This document shows positions 7,933-16,826 of a DNA stretch of 64,000 nt, piece by piece. Within the stretch, counting starts at the first letter, position 1. Every line of letters begins with the position of its first letter. The notes under the pieces are model-generated. The model saw only the letters and a program-made list of their open reading frames with translations, was not told where the DNA came from and made no database searches. A program made the translations under genes and the position numbers. The stretch lies in the NCBI GenBank assembly GCA_038530285.1, contig JBCBCY010000003.1:1-64000 (forward strand), given 5' to 3'. The stretch is from JASJAR01 sp038530285. Lineage in GTDB: Bacteria > Pseudomonadota > Alphaproteobacteria > Rhodobacterales > Rhodobacteraceae.

Positions 7933-9015
7933 CTAAGACGGTTCTAATTCCCGAGATACCAACCAAACAAAGTCACCATGAAAACGGGCAAGGTCAGCAT
8001 CCAGCAACGCTTCGCGGGCGCGAGTGAAGGCTTTGCTTTTCGTGGAAGTCGTTGCGTCAGGGTCCACCAAGCCTGCAAGGTGGACTTCCTTTCGCCATTT
8101 CGAGACCTCCACGGTTAACCGCCCTTCGGGAAAGTCGTCGCCAGTGCGCCGCTTGCCGTCCTTTCGCAAGGCTTCGACCAATGCGTTAAGTGCGACTTCG
8201 TTTCGCCCAGTCAGCTTTTTCCGTTTGGTGCTTGTTGCATCAGCTTCCACGACAATCGCGGAGGTTACCTGTTCGTCATCGCCGTCTACGCCCAGCACGA
8301 CCTGTTCAAGGTCGAAGAATACCGGCTCAGGAGTTGCCAAGTCGCGTTGTTTGGGCGCAGTGACGGCTCGGTCAGCACTTATTGCGATTTCCGTATCCAC
8401 AGCCGCCCGAAGCGCTGAGGAGCCGCGAGCGCCTCTGTCAGCGTCCTTTCCAGTATGATGGATAACTAGGACATGCGCGCATGTACGTTCTCTTATCTGG
8501 TCGAGGTTCTGGACAAACACGCTCATATCACGAGCGCTGTTTTCGTCACCTTCACCGATTGAACGAGCCAGCGTGTCCACCACTACAAGTGCCAACGGGC
8601 AATCAGGCAAGAGCTGGCAGATTGCGGTGACATCCTCGACGCTGGATAGGTCAACTGCGCTGGGCAGAAGATGAAACCGGCTGTGGTTGCAAAGCTCTGG
8701 TTTCGCTTGCCGCATTGCTTCAAAGCGGTTTTCGATGACACGCCCACCTTCGGCAGCGATGTAGACGACGTTCCCTTTTGCCACGCGCCTTCCCCGCCAA
8801 GGCCGCCCGGCAGCAACATGCATAGCTAGATCGGATACAAAGAATGTCTTGCCGCAGTTCGAGGGCCCATAAACGACAGACAGTCCATTGGCAGTGAGCC
8901 AACCTTTGACAAGCTGGGGATGGTCCAGCACGGGCGTTATCTGATTGAGGTTCTTCAGCCTATCGCGAAGCTCAATCGTCCGCTCTGAGGCAAACGGCAC
9001 GGGCTCAGGCAGCAT
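7933..9015 (-). CDS. RepA-like AAA ATPase/replicative helicase of the element
   Basis: The RecA-fold ATPase has a Walker A motif VVYGPSNCGKTFF and Walker B LALVVVDTLAR, followed by VIHHTGKDADRGARGSSA, typical of the RepA/RSF1010-type helicases encoded by phages and satellites. The C-terminal third is charged and lacks a known domain. I place the start at the ATG at 9015 because GAGG lies 8 bases upstream; this overlaps the primase stop by 11 bases, implying translational coupling. A longer frame to 9156 runs inside the primase gene and is unlikely. It probably unwinds the element's DNA together with the primase. Confidence 0.75.
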   Translation of the reverse strand: MLPEPVPFASERTIELRDRLKNLNQITPVLDHPQLVKGWLTANGLSVVYGPSNCGKTFFVSDLAMHVAAGRPWRGRRVAKGNVVYIAAEGGRVIENRFEAMRQAKPELCNHSRFHLLPSAVDLSSVEDVTAICQLLPDCPLALVVVDTLARSIGEGDENSARDMSVFVQNLDQIRERTCAHVLVIHHTGKDADRGARGSSALRAAVDTEIAISADRAVTAPKQRDLATPEPVFFDLEQVVLGVDGDDEQVTSAIVVEADATSTKRKKLTGRNEVALNALVEALRKDGKRRTGDDFPEGRLTVEVSKWRKEVHLAGLVDPDATTSTKSKAFTRAREALLDADLARFHGDFVWLVSRELEPS

Positions 9016-9886
9016 CGGCATTGCCTCGGATAACGTCGTTCCAGTCACGGCCCTTAGGGGCTTCAAGGATTGATACTTTCCAACCCAACGCAGTTGCGCG
9101 TGTGGCCAGCTTGTCTGACGCTGCGCGGCCTGCGTCATCGCCGTCTGGAGCGACAATCAGCTTGTCTGGCTCTTTAGGCAACTCGAGGCCGGTCATGCCG
9201 GAAGTTGAAAGCGCGGCCAAAACGCTGGCGGGCCCACTGAGAAGCCCGCTGGCAAGCGACAGACCAGTTTCTATGCCCTCACATACTACAAGCGGCCCAG
9301 CGCCGTCTGACAGGTGCACGGCGCCCCCGGCGCAACGTCCAAGCATCATCTTGGCGCTTGCTTGCAGCCGCACGCCCTGCTTTGTGAAAAAGGTTCGATG
9401 AATGCCCATAGGCTCGCCTGAGGCCGCCACGACGTTCGCAACCATTGCTGAGTGCCAGCGCCAGCTAGGTCCATGATAGATGTCTGGTAGCCAGCGAAGC
9501 GTGTCTGGCAGTGAACACGTGACACAGCGACTCCGTAAGTACGCCTCGCCTTTTGTGCCCCCGATGCTGGCACCGCGTTCCCAAATGGAACGTGCCTTGC
9601 GCTGGGCTTTGGCCTCAGCCTCCAACCTTTCGGCCTTTGCTTTCTCGAGGGACTTCAGATCCACCTCAAAGCGGCCAGGTGATATACTAGCCGCCTTGAG
9701 AATGTCAGAGAACGCGCAGTCCGCGCGCTTACAATGCAAGAGCAAACGCCCTCCTCCCTCACCAATGGTCAGCGCGTTCTGGTCGTGGCGCTTCTCAGGC
9801 TGGCAGACCGGGCAGGGGGCGGTTCCATAACCACCGGCCCAGTGGCCGCTGAGGCTGCTGGTTAGGCTCTGTGGGGATACCTTCAC
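9005..9886 (-). CDS. Toprim-domain primase with CHC2-type zinc finger
   Basis: The 293-residue protein has an N-terminal zinc finger (CPVC near 25, HC...C near 52), a charged Ala/Glu/Lys coiled region at about 78-105, and a C-terminal Toprim domain with LVVCEGIETGLSLA and the metal-binding LIVAPDGDDAGRAA. This layout matches phage and plasmid P4-type primases that pair with a RepA-like helicase, as here. It lies 3 bases from the preceding gene and overlaps the ATPase gene, consistent with an operon. Confidence 0.85.
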   Translation of the reverse strand: MKVSPQSLTSSLSGHWAGGYGTAPCPVCQPEKRHDQNALTIGEGGGRLLLHCKRADCAFSDILKAASISPGRFEVDLKSLEKAKAERLEAEAKAQRKARSIWERGASIGGTKGEAYLRSRCVTCSLPDTLRWLPDIYHGPSWRWHSAMVANVVAASGEPMGIHRTFFTKQGVRLQASAKMMLGRCAGGAVHLSDGAGPLVVCEGIETGLSLASGLLSGPASVLAALSTSGMTGLELPKEPDKLIVAPDGDDAGRAASDKLATRATALGWKVSILEAPKGRDWNDVIRGNADAA

Positions 9887-9889
9887 GGC

Positions 9890-10171
9890 TCATATCTCCC
9901 CATCCAACAGGTGCTTGGTCGAGGGCGGAAAACGCAGCTTGGTCCAGTCGCAATCCTTGGGAAGGAAGTAATGCGCGATGTTGTCACCGCCGCGGAACTC
10001 GCTCGTGATTGGCCAGCCAAAATCTTCGCGCAGTTTGTGAACGATTGCGCCCAGGCGCCAACCCCTCACCTCGCGGATTTCGGTCTTGTGGGTGATGGTG
10101 CGCCCTTCGATCAGGGCCTTGCAGGTCCAGTAAACCTGCGTCGGATTGGAGAACCAGTCTCTCTTTGCCAT
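9890..10171 (-). CDS. Small winged-helix-like protein of the element (93 aa)
   Basis: The product contains LIEGRTITHKTEI and WRLGAIVHKLREDFGWPI, a pattern found in small uncharacterised phage-type proteins that look like winged helices (the GWPI element forming the wing). It lies just upstream of the primase and is probably cotranscribed with it. It may bind DNA during replication or control; no function is proven. Confidence 0.55.
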   Translation of the reverse strand: MAKRDWFSNPTQVYWTCKALIEGRTITHKTEIREVRGWRLGAIVHKLREDFGWPITSEFRGGDNIAHYFLPKDCDWTKLRFPPSTKHLLDGEI

Positions 10172-10280
10172 TGCTCAAACCTCATTGAGTTCCGAGCGCG
10201 TTGGGGCTAGGTTTAGGGTGTCGAACAGCCAAACCAGAAATCCGCCCGCGCCCATGTTTTTGTTGATGGGGCGGGCGTTT

Positions 10281-10460
10281 TTACGCAGCCTCGCGGCTTT
10301 CTAGCCATTCGATGATTTTGCTCTCAGGCCAAGCGACGGCTCGCTTGCCTATGCGGACCGGTCGAGGGAATTCACCCTTCGACATGAGGTCATATATGGC
10401 GCTGCGGCTGAAGCCGGTCAGCGTCTCGATTTCAGTGCGTCGGTAGTGTCTTTCGACCAT
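10281..10460 (-). CDS. AlpA-family regulator/excisionase-like protein (59 aa)
   Basis: This short gene has AGGAGAG upstream of its ATG. The product has the MerR/AlpA-like helix-turn-helix: YRRTEIETLTGFSRSAIYDL, then FPRPVRIGKRAVAWPESKI and a final WLESR helix. AlpA proteins activate integrase or excision functions in P4-like elements. Its position between the integrase pair and the replication genes fits a switch between maintenance and excision. Confidence 0.85.
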   Translation of the reverse strand: MVERHYRRTEIETLTGFSRSAIYDLMSKGEFPRPVRIGKRAVAWPESKIIEWLESREAA

Positions 10461-10574
10461 TGTGGTGCTCTCCTGAACGCGGTGGAACTTTCAGGAAATC
10501 TAGGGTCGGCAAAATGGCCTTTCCGAGGGCGGCGAGCCATCTTTGTAGTATGCTTGAGTGAAACAGTAACCGGG

Positions 10575-11567
10575 TCACTTGCCCTGGGTAAATTCAGCCA
10601 ACTTGGCTTCAATTTTTCCAGACTGTCTTAGTGAGCTTAAAGCTTCTTGGAACCATCTGTTGGAGAGCAATCGCCCCCCATGCAAGAAGAGGTCTTCGCC
10701 GCTTTCGTTGTCGAAATTCTGCGCCAAGCTTTTAAGCGCGCGCAGCTGGCTCTTCTCTGATTTTCCCAACCACTTGGTCAGATGCGTTAGTGCGGCGGCC
10801 TCAAAGACCTCCTTTCTGCGAGCCTTCTTTTGAGCACTAGCTTCGACTGCTCTCGCGGAGCGCTCAGCTTGCCTCGCGACATAATCCCTGTCTCTTTTTA
10901 TTGAAGCCTCATGGCCATGATAAATGATTTCCAAGTCGCGCAGGATATAACCAGCTGCGTGCATGTCATCCAGAACCTCTGCTTGGAGGTAGTATTGACA
11001 CGCTAGGTACGCTGCTGACGACCTTGGTAGTTGACTCCAAGCATACTCGAACATTGCTAAATAATGCCCTGACACAGGTCCATAGCGAGCGTAGATTTCG
11101 TCTATCCAGCCATTTCCCAAAGCCTCGATGACCTTAGTACCAAGCGGCCCAAGGAAGCTGTCTTCGATCCCTGCTTCAACCACAACCTTTCCGGGAAGGC
11201 TCGTATCCGGATCAATACCTACTGAGAAAACACTTAGAGCATTCCTATCCAGTATCTTGCGGAAGAAGTCTCTCATAAATGGTAACTTATCTATGTCGGT
11301 TTCACCGTCGGCAAAGACACGCCCTACAGGGTATTTTTGTGCGCACTGTTGGGCTTCTTGCTCACTGCTCACGATATGAAGCAGCGAGTCGGGTGGAGCG
11401 CTCCCGTTTCGGCATCTAATAGATACGTACCATAACTCATCTGGAATTGGCCCACCCTCAAACATTGGGTCGGCGTCAGATGGGTATCGAGGGTCACCTC
11501 GCTCAACTCTGCTTATGGCGTGTCCGGTGACAGTCTTTTCTCGATTGGGTGCCAAAGGGTTTTTCAT
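10575..11567 (-). CDS. Unknown protein translationally coupled to the integrase
   Basis: I place the start at the ATG at 11567 because it overlaps the integrase stop as ATGA. The 330-residue product has no motif I recognise. The N-terminal half looks globular (WYVSIRCRNG, KYPVGRVFADGETDIDKLPF). The middle is alpha-helical with several aromatics (YLACQYYLQAEVL). Residues from about 215 form a highly charged coiled region (RDRDYVARQAERSARAVEA). No signal peptide or membrane segment is present. Cargo such as defence genes often sits here in satellites, but that is only an inference from position. Confidence 0.6.
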   Translation of the reverse strand: MKNPLAPNREKTVTGHAISRVERGDPRYPSDADPMFEGGPIPDELWYVSIRCRNGSAPPDSLLHIVSSEQEAQQCAQKYPVGRVFADGETDIDKLPFMRDFFRKILDRNALSVFSVGIDPDTSLPGKVVVEAGIEDSFLGPLGTKVIEALGNGWIDEIYARYGPVSGHYLAMFEYAWSQLPRSSAAYLACQYYLQAEVLDDMHAAGYILRDLEIIYHGHEASIKRDRDYVARQAERSARAVEASAQKKARRKEVFEAAALTHLTKWLGKSEKSQLRALKSLAQNFDNESGEDLFLHGGRLLSNRWFQEALSSLRQSGKIEAKLAEFTQGK

Positions 11568-12754
11568 AACACACTCACAACTTTCGTCTGGATAGGACCA
11601 ACAAACCAAGCCCAATCTGCCATGAGATTCCGTCGCCTTTCTAACAAGTCACTTCTGGCATAAGCCGCCTCGATCCTATCGCCCTTCACATGGGCCAAGG
11701 CTGCCTCAGCCACTTCGGCTGGGCAATCTGTCTGTTCCTGGGCCCAGGTGCGAAAACTTGTTCGAAAACCGTGCACGTCTGCGTCAAAGCCGAGTTCCTT
11801 CACCAGTTTCGAAAGGGTCATGTCCGAAAGCGCCTTGTCGCTTTGGCTTGGGAAAATAAGATTGCTTGGGTTCTTCAGCGCCTTAGCCTTCAATAATACC
11901 GCCTTTGCCTCGGTAGAAAGTGGAACGCGATGGGTCCGTTTGGCCTTCATGCGTTCGGCGGGAACTTCCCAGACTTCGCCCTCAAGGTCGATTTCGTCCC
12001 ATGTCGCGGCGCGGACTTCGCCAGACCGGGCAGCGGTAAGAACAAGAAAGTGCAGGGCCAGCTTTGTTGCGTCCCAGGCGCGCGAGTTGTCAATCGCGAC
12101 CAGGCAGCTCGAAACCTCGTTGTAGTGCAGTGCCTTGCGGTGTTTGGGGCGATGCTCGTGCCGGGGCAGGGCAAGCGCTTGCGTCACCGCCGGGTTGGTC
12201 ACGCAATGGCCCTCGGCAATGCCCCATTTAAAAACGCTGGAAACTCGGTAGGTCAGCTTCTTGGCGACTCCAGGGGCCTTCTCACGTGCGGCCAATATTG
12301 CTTGGCGAATGTCTGCGCTGGTTACATCAGGAAGCTGCACCCGGCCAAAACGCGGAAAGATGTAGGTTTCCATGGTGGACAAGAACGCGGCGCGGTCCTT
12401 TGGGTTCTTCCAGGTTGGGGCCAGTTCCTTGTGGGTCTCGCGGGCGGCCTCTTCGAAGGTGAGGGCCTTCCGTACACGATCGCGGTCTGCAATGGGGTCC
12501 CCGCCCCGAATAGCTGCGCGTTTGTTCTCAAGGGCTGCGTCACGGGCCTCTGCTAAGGTTACAAGGCTTGCGGAGCCCAAACCGATTTCGCGGCGCCTCC
12601 CGCGAATGGTGAGGCGCTGAACCCATGACTTTGAGCCGGAGGGCTTCACCAAGAGCAATAAACCCATCCCTTTGCCGTCGTGGTATTTTCCCGGTTCTTT
12701 GACCGAGTTCACGAAGGCGGCGGTTAGTGCTTTGCGTTTGGCGGCGGCTTCCAA
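11564..12754 (-). CDS. int: P4-type tyrosine integrase
   Basis: The 396-residue protein has the N-terminal Arm DNA-binding domain (DUF4102-like, GKYHDGKGMGLLLLVKPSG), a core-binding domain and the catalytic domain. Catalytic residues are visible: Arg243 in LTAARSGEVR, His328 and Arg331 in VHGFRTSFR, His355 in ALAHV and Tyr365 in AAYARSD. It should integrate and excise the element. It starts 198 bases from the xylB stop, so the element boundary is in that gap. No frameshift is seen. Confidence 0.92.
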   Translation of the reverse strand: MEAAAKRKALTAAFVNSVKEPGKYHDGKGMGLLLLVKPSGSKSWVQRLTIRGRRREIGLGSASLVTLAEARDAALENKRAAIRGGDPIADRDRVRKALTFEEAARETHKELAPTWKNPKDRAAFLSTMETYIFPRFGRVQLPDVTSADIRQAILAAREKAPGVAKKLTYRVSSVFKWGIAEGHCVTNPAVTQALALPRHEHRPKHRKALHYNEVSSCLVAIDNSRAWDATKLALHFLVLTAARSGEVRAATWDEIDLEGEVWEVPAERMKAKRTHRVPLSTEAKAVLLKAKALKNPSNLIFPSQSDKALSDMTLSKLVKELGFDADVHGFRTSFRTWAQEQTDCPAEVAEAALAHVKGDRIEAAYARSDLLERRRNLMADWAWFVGPIQTKVVSVL

Positions 12755-12771
12755 GAGATGTTACCCCATAT

Positions 12772-12794
12772 GTTCCCCCAGTAAGTGGGGGAAC
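12772..12794. repeat. Perfect 9-bp inverted repeat upstream of the integrase
   Basis: GTTCCCCCA (12772-12780) and TGGGGGAAC (12786-12794) flank a 5-base loop, 18 bases before the integrase start. It could be an operator, an integrase or AlpA arm site, or a terminator shielding the element. Confidence 0.45.
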
Positions 12795-12951
12795 GCGCTG
12801 GAACATACAAGCACGTTATGGAAGAATGATAAGCCTAAATATCTCTATTTTAGTGGTTTAGTAGAACGTACAGTATTTCACTGGAATAACTTATGGCGCA
12901 TCCCCAGCGCGCCAAGCAATCCCGGAATGAAATGACGTTTGCCAAGCGCGA

Positions 12952-14403
12952 CTATTGTGCGCCCTTGATGCCCCGGTATGCCGCGCGGAACGCCTGATAG
13001 GCCGCGTCGAAGTCTGGTTTCAGGCCAGTGTCGGGCGCAATCACGGTGTCAATCTCGGGCGCAGTTATCACGCGTTCGGGGGCTGCACCGGTGGCTGCAA
13101 TCATCCCCAGACGGGCGGCCCCCAAAGCGGCGCCGAACTCGCCACCGGTGGGCAATTTCAACGGCACGCCCAGCACGGTTGCGATCATGTCGAGCCAGTA
13201 GCGTGACGCAGTCCCGCCGCCGATGGCGATCAGGCTGTCAAGCCTGGCCCCCGTCGCAGTGAGCGCTTCGAAGCTGTCGCGCAGCCCGAAGGCAACCCCT
13301 TCGAGCACCGCGCGGGTCATGTCATCGCGGGTGGTGCCCGTCGACAACCCGGTGAAACTGCCACGAATGTCGGCGTCATTTTGCGGCGTGCGTTCGCCCG
13401 ACAGATAGGGCAAAAACCGCACCGAACCGGGGGCCAGAAGCTGGTCGCCCAGTGGGGCGGTCAATGCGGCAGGCGAGGTGCCGGTGATCCGCGCGAGCCA
13501 GTTCAGACTGTCGGTCGCCGACAGCATCACGCCCATCTGGTACCACCGCCCCGGCACGGCATGGCAAAAGGTGTGCACGGCGGTCGCGGGGTCGGGTTTG
13601 TAGCCATCGCGGGCGGCAAGAAGCACGCCCGAGGTGCCCAGTGACACAAAGCCCTGACCTTCATCGAGCGCCCCGATCCCGCAGGCGGCCGCGGCGTTGT
13701 CGCCGGCACCCCCTGCCACGGTGACAGGGCCCTTTAAGCCCCAGCCTGCAGCAAGATCGGCCCGCAAGGCGCCCGCTGGGGCCGAGCCTTCGACCAGCCG
13801 GGGCATTTGCGCTGCGTCCATATGGCCCGCCGCAAGCAGGCTGTCCGACCAGGACCGCGCGCCCACATCAAGCCAGGACGTGCCGGCGCTGTCGGACATA
13901 TCGGCCACGTGATCGCCGGTCAGGTGGTGGTTGAGGTAGGCCGCCGGCAAGAGCACTTTGGCGATCTGCGCAAAGATGTCTGGCTCATGGGCGCGGACCC
14001 AGGCGAGTTTTGGCGCGGTAAATCCCGGAAAGACGATGTTGCCGGAGATCGCGCGCACGTTGGGGGTCGCATCGAGGGCAGCCGCCTCGACGTGGGACCG
14101 CGTGTCGTTCCACAAGATGCAGGGGCGCAGCACGCGGTCACCGGCATCAAGAAGGGTTGCGCCATGCATATGGCCTGCGACCCCAATGCCGGCGAGATCG
14201 GAAAACCCCGGACAGCTTGAACGCAGGTCTTCGACGGCGCCTTCAAAGGCAGCAATCCAGTCGGCGGGGTCTTGTTCGGACCAGCCGGGGTGAGGATTGG
14301 AGACGTCATAATGGCGTTCGGCTGACCCCAAAGGCGCGCCGGCTGCGTCGACCAGCAAAAGCCGCAGCCCCGACGTGCCAAGATCGATCCCGAGATATGT
14401 CAT
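12952..14403 (-). CDS. xylB: Xylulokinase-type FGGY sugar kinase
   Basis: The 483-residue length matches E. coli XylB. It phosphorylates D-xylulose to xylulose 5-phosphate for the pentose phosphate pathway. Visible motifs are the ATPase-fold start YLGIDLGTSGLRLLLVD, the substrate region GHMHGATLL, and GGAGDNAAAACG containing the catalytic Asp. FGGY signatures follow in the C-terminal half (GVAFGLRDSFEAL, IGGGTASRYWLDMI). The ATG at 14403 is chosen over an upstream in-frame start because family homology begins there and a GGGGGGGACC ribosome site precedes it. The GntR regulator is 87 bases upstream on the same strand. Confidence 0.9.
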   Translation of the reverse strand: MTYLGIDLGTSGLRLLLVDAAGAPLGSAERHYDVSNPHPGWSEQDPADWIAAFEGAVEDLRSSCPGFSDLAGIGVAGHMHGATLLDAGDRVLRPCILWNDTRSHVEAAALDATPNVRAISGNIVFPGFTAPKLAWVRAHEPDIFAQIAKVLLPAAYLNHHLTGDHVADMSDSAGTSWLDVGARSWSDSLLAAGHMDAAQMPRLVEGSAPAGALRADLAAGWGLKGPVTVAGGAGDNAAAACGIGALDEGQGFVSLGTSGVLLAARDGYKPDPATAVHTFCHAVPGRWYQMGVMLSATDSLNWLARITGTSPAALTAPLGDQLLAPGSVRFLPYLSGERTPQNDADIRGSFTGLSTGTTRDDMTRAVLEGVAFGLRDSFEALTATGARLDSLIAIGGGTASRYWLDMIATVLGVPLKLPTGGEFGAALGAARLGMIAATGAAPERVITAPEIDTVIAPDTGLKPDFDAAYQAFRAAYRGIKGAQ

Positions 14404-14490
14404 GGTCCCCCCCCATTTAAAACGCAGCCCGGTTCGGGCCGTTATCGTGACCCATATGCCAGTCCGCAAGGGCGTCGGCCACAGGGCAGT

Positions 14491-15264
14491 TTACTGCGAC
14501 AGCATCCGACGCTTTTCGGCCATGGCTTCGCGGCGCTGTTGTTCCATGCCAAGACGGAACGAGTGTTCGACAAAGTCGATATGGGCCGCAGCGGCGGTCT
14601 GCGCGGCGTCGCGGTCACCGTCAATCACGGCCTGACCCAGGGTGAGGTGCTGGTCCAGAAGCATCTTGCCCGACCCGTCGATGGTTTTGAGAAACGCGCG
14701 GTTGTAGAACACACCCTGCCGGGTGAGTTCATAGACCGAGGCCATCATGTGAATGAGCGTGGCGTTCTGGCTGGCGTCTACAATCGCTGAATGCAGCTGA
14801 AAATCGGCCAGTTGCGAGGCCGCTTCATCCTGGGCGGACCAGGCGGTTTTCAGGTCTGTGAGGATGTCGCCGATGCGGTCCTTGTCGGCCTTGGTGGCGC
14901 GGGTCGCGGCCATGCCGGCGGCAAAGACTTCCTGTTCGCGGCGATATTCAAGGTAGTCAAAGAAGGCCGGTTCGTGGCGTCCGTAAAGGGCCAAAAGTGC
15001 GGGCAGCATCGCCTGCCCGGTGAGCGCGGCGACAAAGGTGCCTTCGCCGTGCTTGGTTGTGACCAACCCACGCTCTTCCAACACCTGCAGCGCTTCGCGC
15101 AATTTGGGCCGCGAGATGCCTAGCATTTCGGCCAATTCGCGTTCGGACGGCAGCTTGCGGCCCTGGCGCAGGATGCCCGATGCAATCAAATCCTCAATCT
15201 GCGCGACGGCGGCGTCAGACACTGATTCGTGGCCGATGGGTTCGAAGAGCGTGGTGTTGGACAT
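14491..15264 (-). CDS. GntR-family (FadR/FCD) transcriptional regulator
   Basis: The 257-residue protein has an N-terminal winged helix (LPSERELAEMLGISRPKLREAL) and a C-terminal all-helical FCD effector domain (FQLHSAIVDASQNATLIHMM). Such regulators of the PdhR/LldR type often sense organic acids and control the neighbouring uptake and oxidation genes. It is divergent from the TRAP/D-lactate dehydrogenase operon and co-directional with xylB, so either could be a target. It resembles the regulator at 51253. Confidence 0.85.
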   Translation of the reverse strand: MSNTTLFEPIGHESVSDAAVAQIEDLIASGILRQGRKLPSERELAEMLGISRPKLREALQVLEERGLVTTKHGEGTFVAALTGQAMLPALLALYGRHEPAFFDYLEYRREQEVFAAGMAATRATKADKDRIGDILTDLKTAWSAQDEAASQLADFQLHSAIVDASQNATLIHMMASVYELTRQGVFYNRAFLKTIDGSGKMLLDQHLTLGQAVIDGDRDAAQTAAAAHIDFVEHSFRLGMEQQRREAMAEKRRMLSQ

Positions 15265-15401
15265 GGTGTGTGGTCCCTGCGTCCGCGGGGTTGCGGGGTG
15301 CTTTGGTCAATAGAAGTAACCTCCTTTCGATTCGGTTCAAGCTCTTTCTGAGGCATTGCCGAAACGAGAGAGCGTCTGATTTTATTGAGGAAATCAGATT
15401 T

Positions 15402-15415
15402 TTGATCTGGATCAA
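15402..15415. promoter_or_regulatory. Perfect FNR/FnrL-type binding site
   Basis: TTGATCTGGATCAA is an exact match to the FNR consensus TTGAT-N4-ATCAA used by FnrL-type oxygen-sensing regulators in Rhodobacteraceae. It lies between the divergent gntR and TRAP genes, 138 bases from one start and 182 from the other, so it could act on either. It suggests oxygen-dependent control of the uptake and dehydrogenase operon. Confidence 0.65.
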
Positions 15416-15518
15416 TGCTGAGACTTGCGAATTCGGATGTAGTCAATGCGAGGAGGACCCAGGGAGCTGTACATCACGATACCCCTTGACTGGTAAATAA
15501 TATTGTACAGTTTTGTAG

Positions 15519-15537
15519 TGGTCCATTTAGTTGACCA
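15519..15537. promoter_or_regulatory. Candidate GntR-family operator
   Basis: TGGTC (15519-15523) and GACCA (15533-15537) form inverted half-sites typical in sequence of FCD-type GntR operators (TGGTC/GACCA). The 9-base spacer is longer than usual. A second TGGTCC lies near 15275, just upstream of the regulator gene. Assignment to the adjacent regulator is inferred. Confidence 0.35.
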
Positions 15538-15596
15538 ATGGCCATTTGGCGCGGACGGCCGCGCAGCCCGGCCGCATCGTCTTGGAGGAGACACCC

Positions 15597-16679
15597 ATGA
15601 AAACACTTCTGACCAGCGCGGCTGTGGCCGCGTCGCTGTTGGCCGCACCCGCACTGGCGGCAGACAAGCTTTTGCTGAAGACGCCGATCGCGTTTTCGAC
15701 CGCCCTGCCGGGTTTGGGGTCGCCCATTCCGCGGGTGGCCGAACAGGTCGAATTGATGTCCGGCGGCACGTTGCGCATGAAGGTGTATGAGCCGGGCAAG
15801 CTGGTCGCGCCGTTTGAAATTCTGGACGCGGTGTCTTCGGGTAAGATCAATTCTGGGTACACAACCGCGGGCTATTGGGCCGGCAAGATCCCCGCAGCAC
15901 CGCTGTTTTCCGCCGTGCCTTTCGGCCCTGAGGCAGGCGAATACATGGCATGGCTGTATTACGGCAACGGTCTGACGCTGTACCAGGACATGTACGACCA
16001 GGCAGGCTACAACGTGAAGGTCATCCCCTGCGCAGTGATCGCGCCTGAAACCTCAGGCTGGTTTGCGCAAGAAATCAACAGCGTTGACGATCTGTCGGGC
16101 CTGAAGATGCGCTTTTTCGGTTTGGGCGGCAAAGTCATGCAGAAGCTGGGCGTGGCCACATCGCTGCTGCCAGGGGGTGAGATCTTCCCGGCCCTTGAAA
16201 AAGGCGCCATCGACGCGACCGAGTTTTCGATGCCCGCAATTGACGCCCGTCTAGGCTTTCACAAGCTGGTGAAGTTCAATTACTTCCCCGGCTGGCACCA
16301 GCAGGCGACCGTGTTTGAGCTTTTGGTGAACAAGGACGTCTGGAACGAGGCCAGCGAACAGCACCGGGCCATCATCGCGACTGCCTGCAAAGCGTCGATG
16401 GCGGACAGTTTTGCCGAAGGCGAAGCCATCCAGTCGGCCGCCCTGATCGACAACGTGGAAAACAACGGCGTGACGATGGTGCAATGGTCGCCTGAGATGC
16501 TGGAAGTCTTCCGCGCCACATGGAGCGAAGTTGCCGCCGAAGAAGCCGGCAAGGATGAGTTCTTTGCCAAGGTTCTGGCCGACCTCAACGAATTCCGGAC
16601 CGGCTATGACGTGTGGAAATCGAACGCCTTTCTGCCCCGCGATGGTGGGTATGCCCCCGTCGGCGTGAAGAAGAACTAA
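15597..16679 (+). CDS. TRAP transporter periplasmic substrate-binding protein (DctP/TakP-like)
   Basis: The 360-residue protein starts at the ATG following GGAGGAGAC and has a clear Sec signal peptide (MKTLLTSAAVAASLLAAPALA). The mature part shows the DctP fold features LKMRFFGLGGKVMQKLGV and GAIDATEFSMPAIDARLGF, typical of the TakP/mannitol-chloroaromatic branch, whose characterised members bind alpha-keto acids or lactate. The gene next but one is a D-lactate dehydrogenase, so lactate or a related 2-hydroxyacid is the likely ligand; this is inference. It heads an operon with the membrane subunit. Confidence 0.85.
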   Translation: MKTLLTSAAVAASLLAAPALAADKLLLKTPIAFSTALPGLGSPIPRVAEQVELMSGGTLRMKVYEPGKLVAPFEILDAVSSGKINSGYTTAGYWAGKIPAAPLFSAVPFGPEAGEYMAWLYYGNGLTLYQDMYDQAGYNVKVIPCAVIAPETSGWFAQEINSVDDLSGLKMRFFGLGGKVMQKLGVATSLLPGGEIFPALEKGAIDATEFSMPAIDARLGFHKLVKFNYFPGWHQQATVFELLVNKDVWNEASEQHRAIIATACKASMADSFAEGEAIQSAALIDNVENNGVTMVQWSPEMLEVFRATWSEVAAEEAGKDEFFAKVLADLNEFRTGYDVWKSNAFLPRDGGYAPVGVKKN

Positions 16680-16826
16680 GCAAGGCTCAGCGCGTCTTCT
16701 CCCAGGCGTGCTGCGCCCAAAGGCTGGGGCGGTCCTCCCACCGTTCCGGCTTTGAGACCCCAACCCATGACACACCGCCCGTGCGGGCAGGCCCGGGCCT
16801 TCACCGGCCATCTGAGGAGATTTGAT

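Larger units (their letters stand above)
7890..12800. mobile_element. Integrative element (integrase, AlpA, primase, ATPase); ends uncertain
   Basis: Six minus-strand genes form a typical small integrative element or phage-satellite core: P4-type integrase, a coupled unknown gene, AlpA regulator, small wHTH-like protein, Toprim primase and RepA-like ATPase. The right end must lie between the integrase start (12754) and the xylB stop (12952), where base composition changes. The left end is not defined; the replication genes stop near 7933. No tRNA and no convincing direct att repeat is visible. There are no capsid or conjugation genes, so it would depend on a helper for transfer. Confidence 0.6.
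15265..15596. other. Divergent promoter region between the gntR gene and the TRAP operon
   Basis: This 332-base region holds an inverted repeat (CTGATTT at 15376-15382 with AAATCAG at 15391-15397), a perfect FNR-type box at 15402, a TTGACT hexamer at 15486 and a GntR-like half-site pair at 15519. The TRAP binding-protein gene has a strong GGAGGAGAC ribosome site. No small gene is recognised inside. Confidence 0.55.

Noticed and set aside
12755..12951. tRNA or tmRNA attachment site next to the integrase
   Set aside because: No T-loop GGTTCRANTCC motif or acceptor-stem pairing is present, and no matching repeat was found at the other side of the element.
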